Origin: Clostridia bacterium
Lineage (GTDB): Bacteria; Bacillota_A; Clostridia; Christensenellales; Borkfalkiaceae
Assembly: GCA_017504735.1 (NCBI GenBank)
Contig: JAFVQP010000065.1
Location: forward strand, 1-12,724
Direction of reading: 5' to 3'
Length of the DNA stretch: 12,724 nucleotides
A program made the translations under genes and the position numbers. Positions 1-7,800 of the stretch are shown here, one piece after another (the stretch's first letter is position 1; each line of letters starts with the position of its first letter). The notes beneath the pieces are model-generated. The model made no database searches, was not told the DNA's origin, and worked only from the letters and a program-made list of their open reading frames with translations.

Positions 1-1302
1 AATATCCGTACCTTCATAGTAGGCCGCCACCGCCGTTTCGTTTTTGCCATAGCTATACACCGTATCCGCATTGATATCTTTACCATCAATCTGCCATACG
101 CCGAGTTTGTTTTCCTGTGCGGGAACTGCGGGAAGCTTGCCAAGGATCTCGCCCGTCATCACCGTGATTGTGTCTTCCAAACCTTCAAAGGAAAGCGTAC
201 TCTTTGTTTTTAAAACCCCTGCGTCGCAAACATATTCCACGTCTTTAGTAATTACAGAAAACTTGCCCTCTGCATTCAACATTTCAAAGCCCGCTTTCAA
301 CGTAATCGTGTAGTTAGTCGTAGAGAATGCGTGTAATACCGTGACATAAATCCCGTCCGCTACCGATTCTACAAAGACAGGACGGCATTGATCGCTGTTC
401 GTAAGCCAGCCTGTTGCAGAGCCAACAGGATAGGTGTTATTTGTTCTGTTATCATCGGACAACGTACGAATATTTTCTCCGTTAATATAGATATATTTCA
501 TAATATCTACACCGCTGTTTGCAGCGATTAAGGCAGAACCGTTAATATTCCACCATGCGTTGCTTGTAAGCGTACTTGCTGGAGCTAATTTAATGACAAA
601 CTGCGACTGGTTCTCAGAATACGAGTTGCTCACGATTGAAACCGCTTCCGTTACGTCTATTGTTTCTTTTTTTATAATTTTCGTAATGGAACCGCTCGCA
701 TATTTAAACGATACGTCATCCGTTGTCGTTATCGTCTTACCGTCGTTTAATAACAGCTTAAAACCATTCTTCACCGTAATGGTAAAACCATCTTCCGGTA
801 TCCAAGCATTCAAGATCTTGATCGAAGTCCACAAACCAGTAGTCTCGACAGCAATCGGCGAATAGACACCGCCATACGACAATGGGGACGTCGTACCCAC
901 ATATGTAGTATTGTTCGTTACAATACTTCTTGCAGATTCTCCATTAAAATGCAGATAATCCATGATATCTACGTTGCCGTTCGCCGTAGCATAGCTCGCA
1001 TGATCATTCCAACAACCTTGTATCGAAGAATTTGCTACAAGATATTCATAAAGATAACCGCCCGAAATCGTGTTATTAATTCTCATTGAAAGCGTTATGC
1101 AATCCGTCGGGCTTCCACTCATCCAATCGTCTTGCGTAAACGTGATTGCATCCGTTACTTCCATGACGGTTTCCGCACTTGCGATCTGTTTGTTTTCATC
1201 CAAGTTGGATACCATAAACACTGATCCGAACAAGGTACAAACCAACATTACACAACTAAAAATTTTTACTAAAAAAGTTGTCTTTCTTTTTTGGATCATC
1301 AT
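1..1302 (-). CDS. Secreted or surface protein with duplicated unknown domain and InlB-B/Flg_new-like module (C-terminus beyond window)
   Basis: The frame is open without a stop from the ATG at 1302 to the window edge, giving 434 codons with the C-terminus missing. An AAAGGAGGG ribosome binding site lies 6 bases before the ATG at 1302; a second in-frame ATG at 1299 is also possible. Residues 4-7 are basic (QKRK), residues 10-32 are hydrophobic, and ASA at 41-43 before Glu44 fits signal peptidase I cleavage. The mature part holds two homologous copies of a roughly 160-residue domain (about 45-210 and 213-368). Residues 369-430 resemble the Listeria-Bacteroides repeat (Flg_new/InlB B-repeat) family, with a G-E-I-x-G-x-L-P-x-V-P stretch, then W-Q-I-D-G-K and a closing A-V-A-A-Y-Y. 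That family is common in cell-surface proteins. No catalytic motif is visible. It has its own promoter and is probably not part of the sugar operon. Function unknown; a surface or adhesion/binding role is inference. Confidence 0.88.
   Translation of the reverse strand, partial: MMIQKRKTTFLVKIFSCVMLVCTLFGSVFMVSNLDENKQIASAETVMEVTDAITFTQDDWMSGSPTDCITLSMRINNTISGGYLYEYLVANSSIQGCWNDHASYATANGNVDIMDYLHFNGESARSIVTNNTTYVGTTSPLSYGGVYSPIAVETTGLWTSIKILNAWIPEDGFTITVKNGFKLLLNDGKTITTTDDVSFKYASGSITKIIKKETIDVTEAVSIVSNSYSENQSQFVIKLAPASTLTSNAWWNINGSALIAANSGVDIMKYIYINGENIRTLSDDNRTNNTYPVGSATGWLTNSDQCRPVFVESVADGIYVTVLHAFSTTNYTITLKAGFEMLNAEGKFSVITKDVEYVCDAGVLKTKSTLSFEGLEDTITVMTGEILGKLPAVPAQENKLGVWQIDGKDINADTVYSYGKNETAVAAYYEGTDI
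199..1170 (-). repeat. Two tandem copies of an unrecognised ~160-residue domain within the surface protein
   Basis: Translated residues about 45-210 (bases 673-1170) and 213-368 (bases 199-666) align. Both open with [VI]-[DE]-V-T-[DE]-A. Both carry V-D-I-M-x-Y-[LI]-x-[FI]-N-G-E at their centre (residues 111-122 and 265-276), followed by an S/I-R-[ST] turn. Both end with [FY]-T-I-T-[VL]-K-x-G-F and then a D-G-K or E-G-K turn and a T-x-D-V-x-[FY] strand (residues 173-200 and 331-357). The copies are clearly diverged, so this is an old protein-level duplication rather than a DNA-level repeat. The strand-rich pattern suggests a beta-sandwich. Confidence 0.8.
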
Positions 1303-1371
1303 TAACTCCCTCCTTTATTTTTTCTTTTCAAATGCCTGATGTTTGTTTTTCTTGAATACTTTTACAAAACT

Positions 1372-1400
1372 ATATTACGATATTTATAATATCAAGTCAA
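1372..1400 (-). promoter_or_regulatory. Housekeeping-type promoter of the surface protein gene
   Basis: On the minus strand a -35 box TTGACT (1400-1395) and a -10 box TAATAT (1377-1372) are separated by exactly 17 bases, close to the sigma-A/sigma-70 consensus. The predicted start of transcription near 1365 would give a leader of about 60 bases, purine-rich before the ribosome binding site. It sits between the GH38 stop and the surface protein start, so the surface gene probably has transcription independent of the sugar operon. Confidence 0.75.
1379..1393. promoter_or_regulatory. Perfect inverted repeat in the promoter spacer, possible operator
   Basis: GATATT-ATA-AATATC forms two perfect 6-base arms around 3 bases and fills almost the whole spacer between the -35 and -10 boxes. 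A repressor bound there would block RNA polymerase. The stretch is AT-rich, so a chance palindrome is quite possible and no regulator gene is in the window. Confidence 0.3.
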
Positions 1401-1464
1401 TACATATTCCAGGAAAACTGGTTCAAGTGGTCCAAAATTTATATTTGTATTAACCCTCAAATTA

Positions 1465-3852
1465 TCATAAAATCAGCATTGAGTCTTGTTCCTTCAAATC
1501 GCTATCTTTGTACAACAAAGTCTTCACTTCATATTGGCCAAACGACAATTTTACCGACTTATCAAAAACTGTGCAAACACATTCCGTTTCGCCTCTAAAA
1601 TTATTAACAAGGCGTACCATGTACGTATTCGACAATACTTTTCTGAATGCCGAAAGGGTAATATTTTCGTTGGAAAGCGTTACCAAGCTTTCTTCTTTTT
1701 TCTCACCCTTGCCATGGGGATAGAAATTGAGGGCGTATGGTTTTTGCGTAAATGCCGTCGCTTTCTTTTCCAGCTCTGTTTCCTTGCAAACCTCCAAACG
1801 GAAAGAAAATTCATGCCTGCCCACGTCAATATAACGATTAAAACGTGTTTCGTCGATGATTGGCAGATCTCCGATTGGATGCGCACAATAGACCGAACCA
1901 TTGAGTAGGGTGATGTACAGCTTCCCATTCTCAAGCGAACAACCGTACGTTCCGTCCTTAAATACCGCAAGTACGTTTCCATCCTTTTCCACACCGACAA
2001 ACCGTTGCGAGCATTCTTCCGTTTCCTCTCCGTATTCTTGCGTACCGAACGAAGTCTGTCCGATAAAACGACCGAGGTCTTTTAAGGGGATCTCTAATTT
2101 CAATCCCTTTCCCGCATCGTTCCAGTTTACATACACCGTCACGTCAATATAATCGAAATCCTTATATACCGTGTATGCCACCCGAACGTCCGATTTTCCC
2201 GTATCATAAATACTTTCTACGGTCGTCAAAAGATTTCCGCGTTCTTCTACTCGCAAGCAGGTTTTTATCTTTGGTTTGCTATAATTGCAACCAACTTTTG
2301 TCATGTTCCAGCCCCAAGGGTCAGGATTATCATCATAGACCACTGGCATGAAGACATTACCGCTAAAATATTCGTTACCCCCTACCATGTATGAGATTAA
2401 CCCACCGTTTTCACTGTCAAATATTGCTTTCACACCATTTGTATTGACAAATTCCACCTGCGGCGTTCTATCTAAATTCCTCCTTTTCCCTCTACGGACT
2501 TCCACATCAAATCTTGTTATGGACAAGGGATTTAGTTCCGCTTTAATCGCAAAACGTTTGCTTCTGTCCATATTGATACGAGAAGATTCTTTTATCACTT
2601 GGAAAGGCACTTCCTTCCCATCCTTTCTTATTGTAAATTCATATCCTTCCGCTTCGGATACAATACCCGCTAAAAGAAAAATATCGCCAATTAAAAGCTG
2701 TTCCTCTTTATAGGGGTTGGGATTGTAAACAAAGATAGGATATTCGCCAGGTTTCGCCTTTTCGTAGCCCGCGCAAAGCCCCATAAATGCCTTTGCAAAC
2801 TGCTTATCAAGGAGTTCTAAGGCATGATCAGCCTTTTGCAAACTACTCTTCTCCCCTTCGATAATACATGTACCCGATAAAACGTCGTGGAATTGTATCG
2901 CTGCCATATTCTTTTGCGCCTCGTTAAATGCCGCAAAATCATATTGATAAACGCCCTCTTTATCTGCATACGCACAAATTTTTTCCGTCCTTAACAGCTT
3001 GTTTTCCAATTCTGCGTATTTGCGCTTTAATCTCGCGATTGAAGCATAACATTTCACCAAACACGGTTGTAAAGCCTTATTATATTCTGCCTTTGGCATA
3101 GCCTTTGTAAAAAAGTCTTCGGGCGTGCTATGTAGAATGGATACCCCTGCCTTTTTCGTCTCTTTCATGTAAGCGTCCAGTTCGCTTAAATCCTTTCTCG
3201 ACGCTCCGCCGCCATGATTGCCTACGCCCCACAGCGCGATTGCGATATCCTCATTTTCCCAAGGTTTCATCTTTCGCTTAACCGCATTGACTGAATCGCC
3301 GAGCTCCGAACAATAAATCCAATCATCCTCAGAACGTACTGCCTTAATTTTACTGCCATCAAACCCTACCCAATCAAAAAGCATTTCGGGGAGTTTTAAC
3401 AAATCGGGCATCGGGCGGCAAAAAATATACCCTTCATATCCGCATTTATTCAAAATCTGAACTAGCCCTTGCGTATGCCCAAAAGTGTCAAAATTCACGG
3501 CTACCGTAGGTCTTACGCCAAACTTTTCCTTAAAATAGCTTAAACCGCTTTCGATTTGACGGACAAAGCCCTCTCCGGAAGGAATATTACAGTCAGGCTG
3601 AACATACCAACCACCCATAATATGCCATTTTCCTGCCTTTACCAGCTCTTTTATACGTGCAAATAACACAGGGTCATATTCCTCAACATATTCGTATAAA
3701 AGCGCCTCGTTATGACAGAAAATATAATCGTATTCGTCTGCAAGTTCGCAAGCAGAATAAAACGTTGCAAGCGCCGCTGTTGCCCCCTCGTTCCAGTCCC
3801 ATTGCCACACGGGATCCAAATGCGCATTACATATCAAATGCAACTCTTTCAT
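1465..3852 (-). CDS. GH38 alpha-mannosidase, cytoplasmic
   Basis: A 795-residue family 38 glycoside hydrolase. These are zinc-dependent retaining enzymes that remove alpha-linked mannose from the non-reducing end of glycans. The N-terminal barrel starts at once with N-A-H-L-D-P-V-W (9-16), whose His11 and Asp13 match the zinc ligands. N-F-D-T-F-G-H-T (120-127) supplies Asp122, the expected nucleophile and zinc ligand. F-H-D-V-L-S-G-T (321-328) carries the His-Asp pair, matching the HHDAITGT motif of animal Golgi mannosidase II. A helical segment spans about 255-345 and beta-rich domains follow to the end. No signal peptide, so cytoplasmic. The start overlaps the GH92 stop as ATGA, with AAGGAG 7 bases upstream, indicating translational coupling. 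The stop is a double TGA-TAA. I see no convincing terminator after it. Linkage specificity cannot be read from sequence. Confidence 0.95.
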   Translation of the reverse strand: MKELHLICNAHLDPVWQWDWNEGATAALATFYSACELADEYDYIFCHNEALLYEYVEEYDPVLFARIKELVKAGKWHIMGGWYVQPDCNIPSGEGFVRQIESGLSYFKEKFGVRPTVAVNFDTFGHTQGLVQILNKCGYEGYIFCRPMPDLLKLPEMLFDWVGFDGSKIKAVRSEDDWIYCSELGDSVNAVKRKMKPWENEDIAIALWGVGNHGGGASRKDLSELDAYMKETKKAGVSILHSTPEDFFTKAMPKAEYNKALQPCLVKCYASIARLKRKYAELENKLLRTEKICAYADKEGVYQYDFAAFNEAQKNMAAIQFHDVLSGTCIIEGEKSSLQKADHALELLDKQFAKAFMGLCAGYEKAKPGEYPIFVYNPNPYKEEQLLIGDIFLLAGIVSEAEGYEFTIRKDGKEVPFQVIKESSRINMDRSKRFAIKAELNPLSITRFDVEVRRGKRRNLDRTPQVEFVNTNGVKAIFDSENGGLISYMVGGNEYFSGNVFMPVVYDDNPDPWGWNMTKVGCNYSKPKIKTCLRVEERGNLLTTVESIYDTGKSDVRVAYTVYKDFDYIDVTVYVNWNDAGKGLKLEIPLKDLGRFIGQTSFGTQEYGEETEECSQRFVGVEKDGNVLAVFKDGTYGCSLENGKLYITLLNGSVYCAHPIGDLPIIDETRFNRYIDVGRHEFSFRLEVCKETELEKKATAFTQKPYALNFYPHGKGEKKEESLVTLSNENITLSAFRKVLSNTYMVRLVNNFRGETECVCTVFDKSVKLSFGQYEVKTLLYKDSDLKEQDSMLIL

Positions 3853-5894
3853 TCCCTATCTCCTTTGTTCCCGATAAGGTCAAAATAACGCACTCTTTGT
3901 TGTCCTTTCAGCTTTTCGAGTAAATCTACTATTTTATCTCCGATTACAAGTTCCGCAGAAGCTACTAAAGGTTCCGTTACAGTGAATTCTGGCTTTCCTG
4001 GACACATAGGATAAAGCCCTAAAACGGCAAACATGTACCAACATGCCATTGTGCCGTTATCTTCGTCTCCAGGGAATCCGTTATCTTCATAGGAGAACAC
4101 CTCGTCCACCATTCTTTTAACAATACGCGCCGTTTTTTCCTTTTCGCCAAATTCCGCATATAAGAATGGAATATGGAAAGATGGTTGATTGGAAATGGCA
4201 CATTGTCCAAAATCAACAGCAGCCATTTCTGTCATTTCATGAATTTCCAGAGGATAGCCCCCAACCGCATAATCGGGTTGCGTCTCAAATAATTCATCAA
4301 TTTTTTTCAAAAAATTTTCTTTGTCTCCGTACAAACCAGCCAAGCCAACATAATCTTGATGCACACCAAACGAATTTTGCCAAGCGCCGCCTTCCGTATA
4401 ATCTCTGCCCCAAGCGTAACAATCAAAGTCTTCACGGAAATGACCATTTGAATCTTTCGCGCGCATAAAACCGATTTCTTTATCAAACAAATTGACATAA
4501 TTGGCACTGCGTTTCAAGAAAGATTCTGCCGTCTCGGTGTCTCCGCACAGCTTGGCAAGCACCGATATACAATAATCCCCATAGGCAGAGTCCAACGTTT
4601 CGTTGACGCTCTGCTCGCATTTATCAAAAGGCACGTATCCTAAAAGCTCATATTCATTAGGGCACTTTCTGCCTACGCGAATCCCCTCTGGCAACAATTT
4701 CGAATTTCTCACCGTTGCTTTGTACGCTCTTTGTTTGTTCTTCTCTGTCAGCAAGTTTTTACAAGCAGCATCCGCAAAAACTGCCTCAATTAACGTCCCC
4801 GGCATATAGTTTACTTCCGAAGGCGTCAACCATCTAGGCAGGATGCCCGTATCGTCGTAAATGTTAAGATATCCCTCAATAATCTCATTGAGAATTTCAG
4901 GTCTCACAATGGAATAAAACGGATAAACCGTTCTGTATGTATCCCAAAAACCATTATTCGTGTAAGCAACCCCGTCTTTTATTTCACCCGTTTCAGGGAC
5001 AACGTGTTTTGCCTGTCCATTTTCATCGAGCTCATAAAATTTATTCGGGAAAATAAACGCACGATATAAGCACGAATAGAAAGTACGCTCAATCTTTTCA
5101 TCGGCTGTTATTTTGATACGAGACAACAGAGCTTCCCATTGATGTTCTGCATTAAGAGTGATTTCCTCAAACGTTTTGCCCACAAGCTCTCTATCAAGAT
5201 TAAGTCTTGCCTGTTCAAGACTGATAAACGACGTTGCAACACGCACGATATAATTCTTTTCGGCAAGAAATACCCCTGTTGCCTCTGCTTTATCACCGAT
5301 GCGTTCTGTGGCTACGTCCTCAATTTTACAATCAAACGTTACCGCAAAATACATCTTAAAATCTTCCCTTATGGGAGCTTCCGTGCGAGCACAAGTATAT
5401 CCGCATACCTGGTTATTTTCCTTATCAACGACAATCTCCGTCTTATAATTAAACGGAATAATCGCAAATAAAGGTCTTCCTTGACTGCGCGACGCGTCAA
5501 TGGACATAATTGCCCCCGTATCGGTCGGTGCAAGTTTAAATTTCGTTTTATATCTCAGTAGATCATATTCCATCAAATGCGGCGTCAGCGTAACGTTTTC
5601 AGGACGGAACCCCGACCATCTAAGCGCAGGGTCTACAACAAGTTTGTCTATTTCCGGTAAAAAGCAAAGATGTGAATAATCCCCCGCCCAAGGACTAGGC
5701 TGATGGGTCAATCGTACCCCTTCAAAACTCCTATCCTGCGGATGATAAAACCAAGGGCCTCTACTGCTATCCGTTTGCGGTGCAAACATATTTAATGCAT
5801 TTGGCAAACATATAAGAGGCAAGGTGTTTCCGTTAGAAAATCTTCTTTTGGAATCCGTCCCTTGTTTTATATTAACCATATCAATAAACTTCAT
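3849..5894 (-). CDS. GH92 alpha-mannosidase, cytoplasmic
   Basis: A family 92 glycoside hydrolase: calcium-dependent, inverting exo-alpha-mannosidases, many acting on alpha-1,2/1,3/1,4/1,6 mannosides of N-glycans and yeast mannan. The chosen start at 5894 gives 681 residues; the upstream ATG at 5900 abuts the AGGAG and is too close. Visible signatures (numbered from 5894) are F-S-x-G-N-T (19-24), T-H-Q-P-S-P-W (63-69), G-F-W-D-T-Y-R-T (315-322), Y-T-E-G-G-A-W-Q (499-506) with Glu501 as the likely general acid, N-Q-P-S-F-H (569-574), and G-D-E-D-N-G-T-M (609-616) with Asp610/Asp612 at the expected general-base site. There is no signal peptide, whereas many Bacteroidetes GH92 enzymes are exported; this one should act on imported oligosaccharides. 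It is coupled to the GH38 gene by a 4-base overlap. Linkage preference is not deducible. Confidence 0.94.
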   Translation of the reverse strand: MKFIDMVNIKQGTDSKRRFSNGNTLPLICLPNALNMFAPQTDSSRGPWFYHPQDRSFEGVRLTHQPSPWAGDYSHLCFLPEIDKLVVDPALRWSGFRPENVTLTPHLMEYDLLRYKTKFKLAPTDTGAIMSIDASRSQGRPLFAIIPFNYKTEIVVDKENNQVCGYTCARTEAPIREDFKMYFAVTFDCKIEDVATERIGDKAEATGVFLAEKNYIVRVATSFISLEQARLNLDRELVGKTFEEITLNAEHQWEALLSRIKITADEKIERTFYSCLYRAFIFPNKFYELDENGQAKHVVPETGEIKDGVAYTNNGFWDTYRTVYPFYSIVRPEILNEIIEGYLNIYDDTGILPRWLTPSEVNYMPGTLIEAVFADAACKNLLTEKNKQRAYKATVRNSKLLPEGIRVGRKCPNEYELLGYVPFDKCEQSVNETLDSAYGDYCISVLAKLCGDTETAESFLKRSANYVNLFDKEIGFMRAKDSNGHFREDFDCYAWGRDYTEGGAWQNSFGVHQDYVGLAGLYGDKENFLKKIDELFETQPDYAVGGYPLEIHEMTEMAAVDFGQCAISNQPSFHIPFLYAEFGEKEKTARIVKRMVDEVFSYEDNGFPGDEDNGTMACWYMFAVLGLYPMCPGKPEFTVTEPLVASAELVIGDKIVDLLEKLKGQQRVRYFDLIGNKGDRE

Positions 5895-5900
5895 TTCCAT

Positions 5901-5905
5901 CTCCT
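5901..5905 (-). promoter_or_regulatory. Ribosome binding site that fixes the GH92 start
   Basis: AGGAG directly abuts the ATG at 5900 (zero spacing, unsuitable) but lies 6 bases before the in-frame ATG at 5894, an ideal distance. The start therefore most likely is 5894, dropping two residues from the longest reading. Confidence 0.7.
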
Positions 5906-5959
5906 ACTATCGCTATATTGCGATTAGTTCCATTTTTTCTCTCACCATTCCTGAATCAA

Positions 5960-6916
5960 TTATTTGTTGGAAAGCGAACGTAAAATCTCAACACTCGGTG
6001 CGGGGATACGTCCAAGTGGATCAGGTCCCACGTTCAAGAGATAATTAATACCTCGGCTGTTTAATTCCTCTTTAATTTTTAAAACAGTTTCCGCATTCTT
6101 CCAATTTTGATCGTAGGCTTTATACCCCCACGTATCGTTAAGCGTTGCGGGAACTTCGTAAAGCATGCCGTTGCCTTCCGCGTCCGTTTCGTTATCGCCT
6201 GACGAACCGTAATCCCCCATTCCGTTTCCAATTCTCGAATTGATCAAACAATTCGGTTGATACTTCTTTACAAGATTATAAAGCTCAACAGATTGCTCTT
6301 TCGTTATATCCTGTGGCGTATCGAACCAAATCAAATCAATGTCACCGTAATTTGTCAAAAGTTCCGTCACCTGCGGAATTGTCTTCTTGCGGAAACAAAT
6401 CTCAAAATTCTTTACTGTATCAGGAAAATCCCAGAAATTCGTCCAAGGCTTGCCTTGGCTCGTTTCCTCCGTTTCCGTATACCCGCCACCGTGTTCTTCA
6501 TGCCAATCCAGTTCCTGCGAATAATATATCCCGAATTTTAACCCCTTTTTATGGCACGCAACTGACAATTCTTTGATGATATCCCTCCTAAACGGCGTAT
6601 TCATAACGTTGTAGCCGTCCACCTTGGAATCAAAGAGCGCAAACCCCTCGTGATGCTTAGTCGTCACTACAATATACTTCATCCCTGCAGCAACGGCAAG
6701 ATCGCACCATTCATCTGCGTCAAAGAAAATGGGATTGAATGCTTCCATCAATTTTTCATATTCTTTGATGGGAATTTGAAAACAAGATTGCGCCCATTCG
6801 GCAATCATATCCATTCTTTTACCTTTCCACTCGCCAGCCAACAGCGAATAGAGTCCAAAATGAATCATCATGCCGAATTTGGCTTCTTTAAACCACGCTT
6901 TTCTATCTACAACCAT
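5960..6916 (-). CDS. GH29 alpha-L-fucosidase, catalytic domain only
   Basis: A family 29 fucosidase of 318 residues: retaining enzymes that release alpha-L-fucose from glycan termini or cores. Signatures are K-F-G-M-M-I-H-F-G (13-21), T-K-H-H-E-G-F (86-92; the usual family form is HHDGF), and D-L-I-W-F-D (194-199), with Asp199 as the expected nucleophile. T-W-G-Y (262-265) follows Glu254, a candidate but unproven acid/base. N-Y-L-L-N-V-G-P (291-298) then G-x-I-P is the classical end of the barrel. The protein stops about 15 residues later, so the C-terminal beta-sandwich found in most family members of about 430-500 residues is absent. No continuation of the domain is recognisable in the next bases in any frame, so this looks like a natural short form. 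No signal peptide; cytoplasmic. AGAGGAG sits 7 bases upstream and joins the stop codon of the permease gene before it. Confidence 0.93.
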   Translation of the reverse strand: MVVDRKAWFKEAKFGMMIHFGLYSLLAGEWKGKRMDMIAEWAQSCFQIPIKEYEKLMEAFNPIFFDADEWCDLAVAAGMKYIVVTTKHHEGFALFDSKVDGYNVMNTPFRRDIIKELSVACHKKGLKFGIYYSQELDWHEEHGGGYTETEETSQGKPWTNFWDFPDTVKNFEICFRKKTIPQVTELLTNYGDIDLIWFDTPQDITKEQSVELYNLVKKYQPNCLINSRIGNGMGDYGSSGDNETDAEGNGMLYEVPATLNDTWGYKAYDQNWKNAETVLKIKEELNSRGINYLLNVGPDPLGRIPAPSVEILRSLSNK

Positions 6917-6929
6917 GGAAAAACTCCTC

Positions 6930-7799
6930 TTACCCTTTTACACCGATGGAAGAAATCCCTTCCATAATCGTTTTCTGAAAGAATCCAAAAAGAATAATAC
7001 AGGGGATCATCATGATTACCCCGACAGCCGCCTGCACGTTGGGCATCGTATTACCGCTGGAATCTACGAAATCGAAATACAGCGCCAACGAGAGCGTCCA
7101 TTTATCCTTTGCTCTATCCCCCACACTGCCTACGTAGGTCATAGGACCTTGGAAGTCGTTCCAGTTTCCGATAAGCCCCGTAACCGCAAGATAAATCAAA
7201 ATTGGTTTAATCATCGGCAAAACGATATTCAAATAAATTTGGAAGCTGTTTGCGCCGTCCAATTTTGCCGCTTCCATATAAGAATTAGGGATACCACGCA
7301 TAAATTGACGAACCAAGAATATATTCATTGTACCGCCGCCGAGCCACATAGGTACCCAGAGCGGATACAGCGTACCGTCCCAGCCTATCTTTCGATAAAT
7401 GATCATCAAAGGAATGGAAATAACGGTGCTGGGCAACAATACCACAGCCATAACCATACCAAAGATAAAATCGCGCCCGAAAAAGTCAAGTTTTGTCAAA
7501 GCATACGCAGTCAAAGAAGATGTAATACATATGCCGCCTACGGTCATAAAACAGACAAACAACGTGTTCAGCGTATAACGTAAATATGCAGCATTTGTAA
7601 AAAAATGCTTATATGGTTCGAAATTGAAATATGAGGGCCACAATGCTTTCAGCGATATATCTTCATCAGGCATGACCGAATTGATAAGCAATGCATATAC
7701 GGGGAATAAAAATATAACCGAAACTATAATCAAAAAGAAATATTTGGTGCAGGTGAACGCAATTCTACCTGCTTTGGGATTTTTAATCGTCACTTCCAT
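6930..7799 (-). CDS. CUT1 sugar ABC transporter permease, MalG/UgpE type
   Basis: A 289-residue inner-membrane permease of the carbohydrate uptake type 1 family. Hydrophobic segments lie near residues 20-41, 76-100, 112-134, 145-163, 199-215 and 257-274, the usual six-helix layout. The cytoplasmic EAA loop that contacts the ATPase is at about 176-197 (E-A-A-K-L-D-G-A-N, then I-V-L-P). The C-terminal F-F-Q-K...E-G-I...V-K-G ending is typical of the MalG side. The start at 7799 is preferred over the ATG at 7817, because a GGGGAGG lies 9 bases before it and only a poor site precedes 7817. With that start, one base separates it from the stop of the first permease, so the two are likely co-translated. 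It forms the membrane channel with that permease; substrate inferred from the neighbouring glycosidases. Confidence 0.93.
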   Translation of the reverse strand: MEVTIKNPKAGRIAFTCTKYFFLIIVSVIFLFPVYALLINSVMPDEDISLKALWPSYFNFEPYKHFFTNAAYLRYTLNTLFVCFMTVGGICITSSLTAYALTKLDFFGRDFIFGMVMAVVLLPSTVISIPLMIIYRKIGWDGTLYPLWVPMWLGGGTMNIFLVRQFMRGIPNSYMEAAKLDGANSFQIYLNIVLPMIKPILIYLAVTGLIGNWNDFQGPMTYVGSVGDRAKDKWTLSLALYFDFVDSSGNTMPNVQAAVGVIMMIPCIILFGFFQKTIMEGISSIGVKG

Positions 7800-7800
7800 A

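Noticed and set aside
71..1339. Plus-strand open frames at 71-313, 560-865 and 1070-1339
   Set aside because: They lie opposite a continuous 434-codon minus-strand frame with a ribosome binding site, signal peptide, internal domain duplication and promoter. The plus frames lack ribosome binding sites and recognisable protein features.
1401..1464. Possible terminator after the GH38 gene
   Set aside because: Only a 4-base stem (CCAG...CTGG) is visible and no U-tract follows, so I do not call an intrinsic terminator. Read-through into the surface protein gene cannot be excluded.
5913..5948. 11-residue minus-strand open frame between the GH29 and GH92 genes
   Set aside because: An AGGA abuts its ATG directly, leaving no workable spacing, and it is too short to judge; most likely chance.
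6870..7583. 237-codon plus-strand open frame
   Set aside because: It is antisense to the second permease, which has clear family motifs and membrane segments. The plus-strand translation is rich in His, Arg and Asn with no recognisable domain.
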